This document shows positions 14,002-14,656 of a stretch of DNA of 14,656 nt, in pieces. The stretch's first letter is position 1; the number at the start of each line of letters is the position of its first letter. The notes beneath the pieces were generated by a model that saw nothing but the letters and a program-made list of their open reading frames with translations, searched no databases and had not been told where the DNA came from. The stretch lies in contig DATDRS010000163.1 of NCBI GenBank assembly GCA_035291605.1, positions 1 to 14,656 of the forward strand, in the 5' to 3' direction. The stretch comes from DATDRS01 sp035291605. Its GTDB lineage: Bacteria > Chloroflexota > Anaerolineae > Anaerolineales > UBA6663. Position numbers and translations under genes: made by a program.

Positions 14002-14656
14002 GTGAATGCGACCATCTATCTGGTGCGGCATGGCGAGATCGAGCACCACCGCACGGACGTGAGCCTGACAGCGCGGGGCCGGGAGCAGGCGGGGGCTGTC
14101 GGACGAGCGCTGACCAGCCGCATTGGACAAGGGGAGGCGGTCTTCATCTTTCATTCCCCCGTGACGCGCGTCCGTGAGACGGCGGAGTTGGCGCGCGAGG
14201 CCCTGCGGATGGGCTTGCGGGTTGAAGGTGTCACGCTGCATTCCCCCGAGCTCGATGTGGCGCTGTCCAATGTCCGCTTCGTTGTGTCTCCAGAGCAGGG
14301 GCCGGAGGAGCCGTCACTGGTGTATGCCCGGATCAACGCCCCGGCCTATCTGTCCGCGCTGCCCCCGGCGCGGGCGGCGTTTTACCGCGGCTTCTGGGAC
14401 AGCCCGGACCCGATGGGGTACTGGCTCACGCACCCTAGCGACGGCGGCGCGGAAACCCCGGAGTGTGTGCTCGGCCGCTTGCTAACCCGGCTGCGGGAAA
14501 TTCTCACCGATGGTAAACTGTATGAGGTTCGCACGCACTGGATCATGGTCACACATTCGGGCGCGATGCGCGCACTGTTGCGGCATGCCTTCGGCGCTGA
14601 TCCGGGTGAGCCGAACTTTTGCGAGATCGTCGTGATCGAGCCATCCGAATCGCTCA
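14002..14656 (+). CDS. Histidine phosphatase (phosphoglycerate-mutase-like) family protein, 3' end cut by the window
   Basis: The frame starts at GTG 14002, 9 nt after the ppsB stop, with only a weak GAG-type ribosome site, and is open to the window end, giving at least 218 residues. The N-terminus NATIYLVRHGE has the catalytic RHG motif (His at about residue 10), followed by SLTARGREQA and FHSPVTRVRETAEL, the second conserved arginine region. VTHSGAMRALLRHAFG near the end carries the second active-site histidine. In the family the first histidine is phosphorylated during mutase or phosphatase reactions. Tight spacing behind the synthase genes suggests co-expression and a role in handling an aryl phosphate or related phosphoester, for example discharging excess phenylphosphate. 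Other family roles, such as cobalamin phosphatase, sugar-phosphate phosphatase or phosphoprotein phosphatase SixA, cannot be excluded. The middle part (about 90-150) lacks a motif I recognise. Confidence 0.87.
   Translation, partial: MNATIYLVRHGEIEHHRTDVSLTARGREQAGAVGRALTSRIGQGEAVFIFHSPVTRVRETAELAREALRMGLRVEGVTLHSPELDVALSNVRFVVSPEQGPEEPSLVYARINAPAYLSALPPARAAFYRGFWDSPDPMGYWLTHPSDGGAETPECVLGRLLTRLREILTDGKLYEVRTHWIMVTHSGAMRALLRHAFGADPGEPNFCEIVVIEPSESL

Noticed and set aside
12892..14241. A 449-codon open frame on the minus strand
   Set aside because: It is antisense to ppsB and the histidine phosphatase gene, both of which show strong family motifs; the minus translation is low-complexity and looks like a codon-bias shadow.

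Overview
The window is GC-rich, densely packed, and every supported gene lies on the + strand. It reads as a catabolic gene cluster from a bacterium, most likely a member of the Chloroflexota. That guess rests on a very large regulator with the order STAND NTPase, TPR, winged helix, BTAD, which is common in that phylum, and on degenerate tandem repeats in the gaps between genes. It is an inference; no rRNA or other marker gene is present.

Left part (1-5807): the 3' end of an aconitase-family large subunit (LeuC-like), a PaaI-type hotdog thioesterase, one long ORF in which an acyl-CoA ligase-like domain is fused in frame to an aconitase-family small subunit (LeuD-like), a hemerythrin-domain protein, an acyl-CoA dehydrogenase, and a beta-decarboxylating dehydrogenase of the isopropylmalate/tartrate/isocitrate family. 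The LeuC-like, LeuD-like and dehydrogenase genes together could isomerise and oxidatively decarboxylate a 2-hydroxy diacid. The ligase-like, thioesterase and acyl-CoA dehydrogenase genes point to CoA-thioester chemistry.

Middle (5874-9245): a 1123-residue STAND/BTAD transcriptional regulator, then a 178-nt non-coding gap (the longest in the window) holding two short dyads upstream of the next gene.

Right part (9424-14656): a UbiD-family (de)carboxylase, then two proteins that together resemble a split PEP synthase and match the alpha (about 70 kDa) and beta (about 40 kDa) subunits of phenylphosphate synthase, then a histidine-phosphatase-family protein cut by the window edge. By analogy with anaerobic phenol degradation in Thauera aromatica, the PpsAB-like pair would use ATP to phosphorylate a phenolic (or similar) substrate and the UbiD protein would carboxylate the ring with loss of phosphate. 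The CBS-domain third synthase subunit and the extra carboxylase subunits known from Thauera are not in this window.

The most unusual points are: the ligase-LeuD fusion whose ligase half has lost the conserved A10 lysine and has a degenerate P-loop; imperfect 7-bp tandem repeats in three gaps, each of which also supplies the upstream gene's TAG stop codon; a 20-bp near-perfect hairpin between the two synthase genes; and the histidine phosphatase directly behind the synthase genes.
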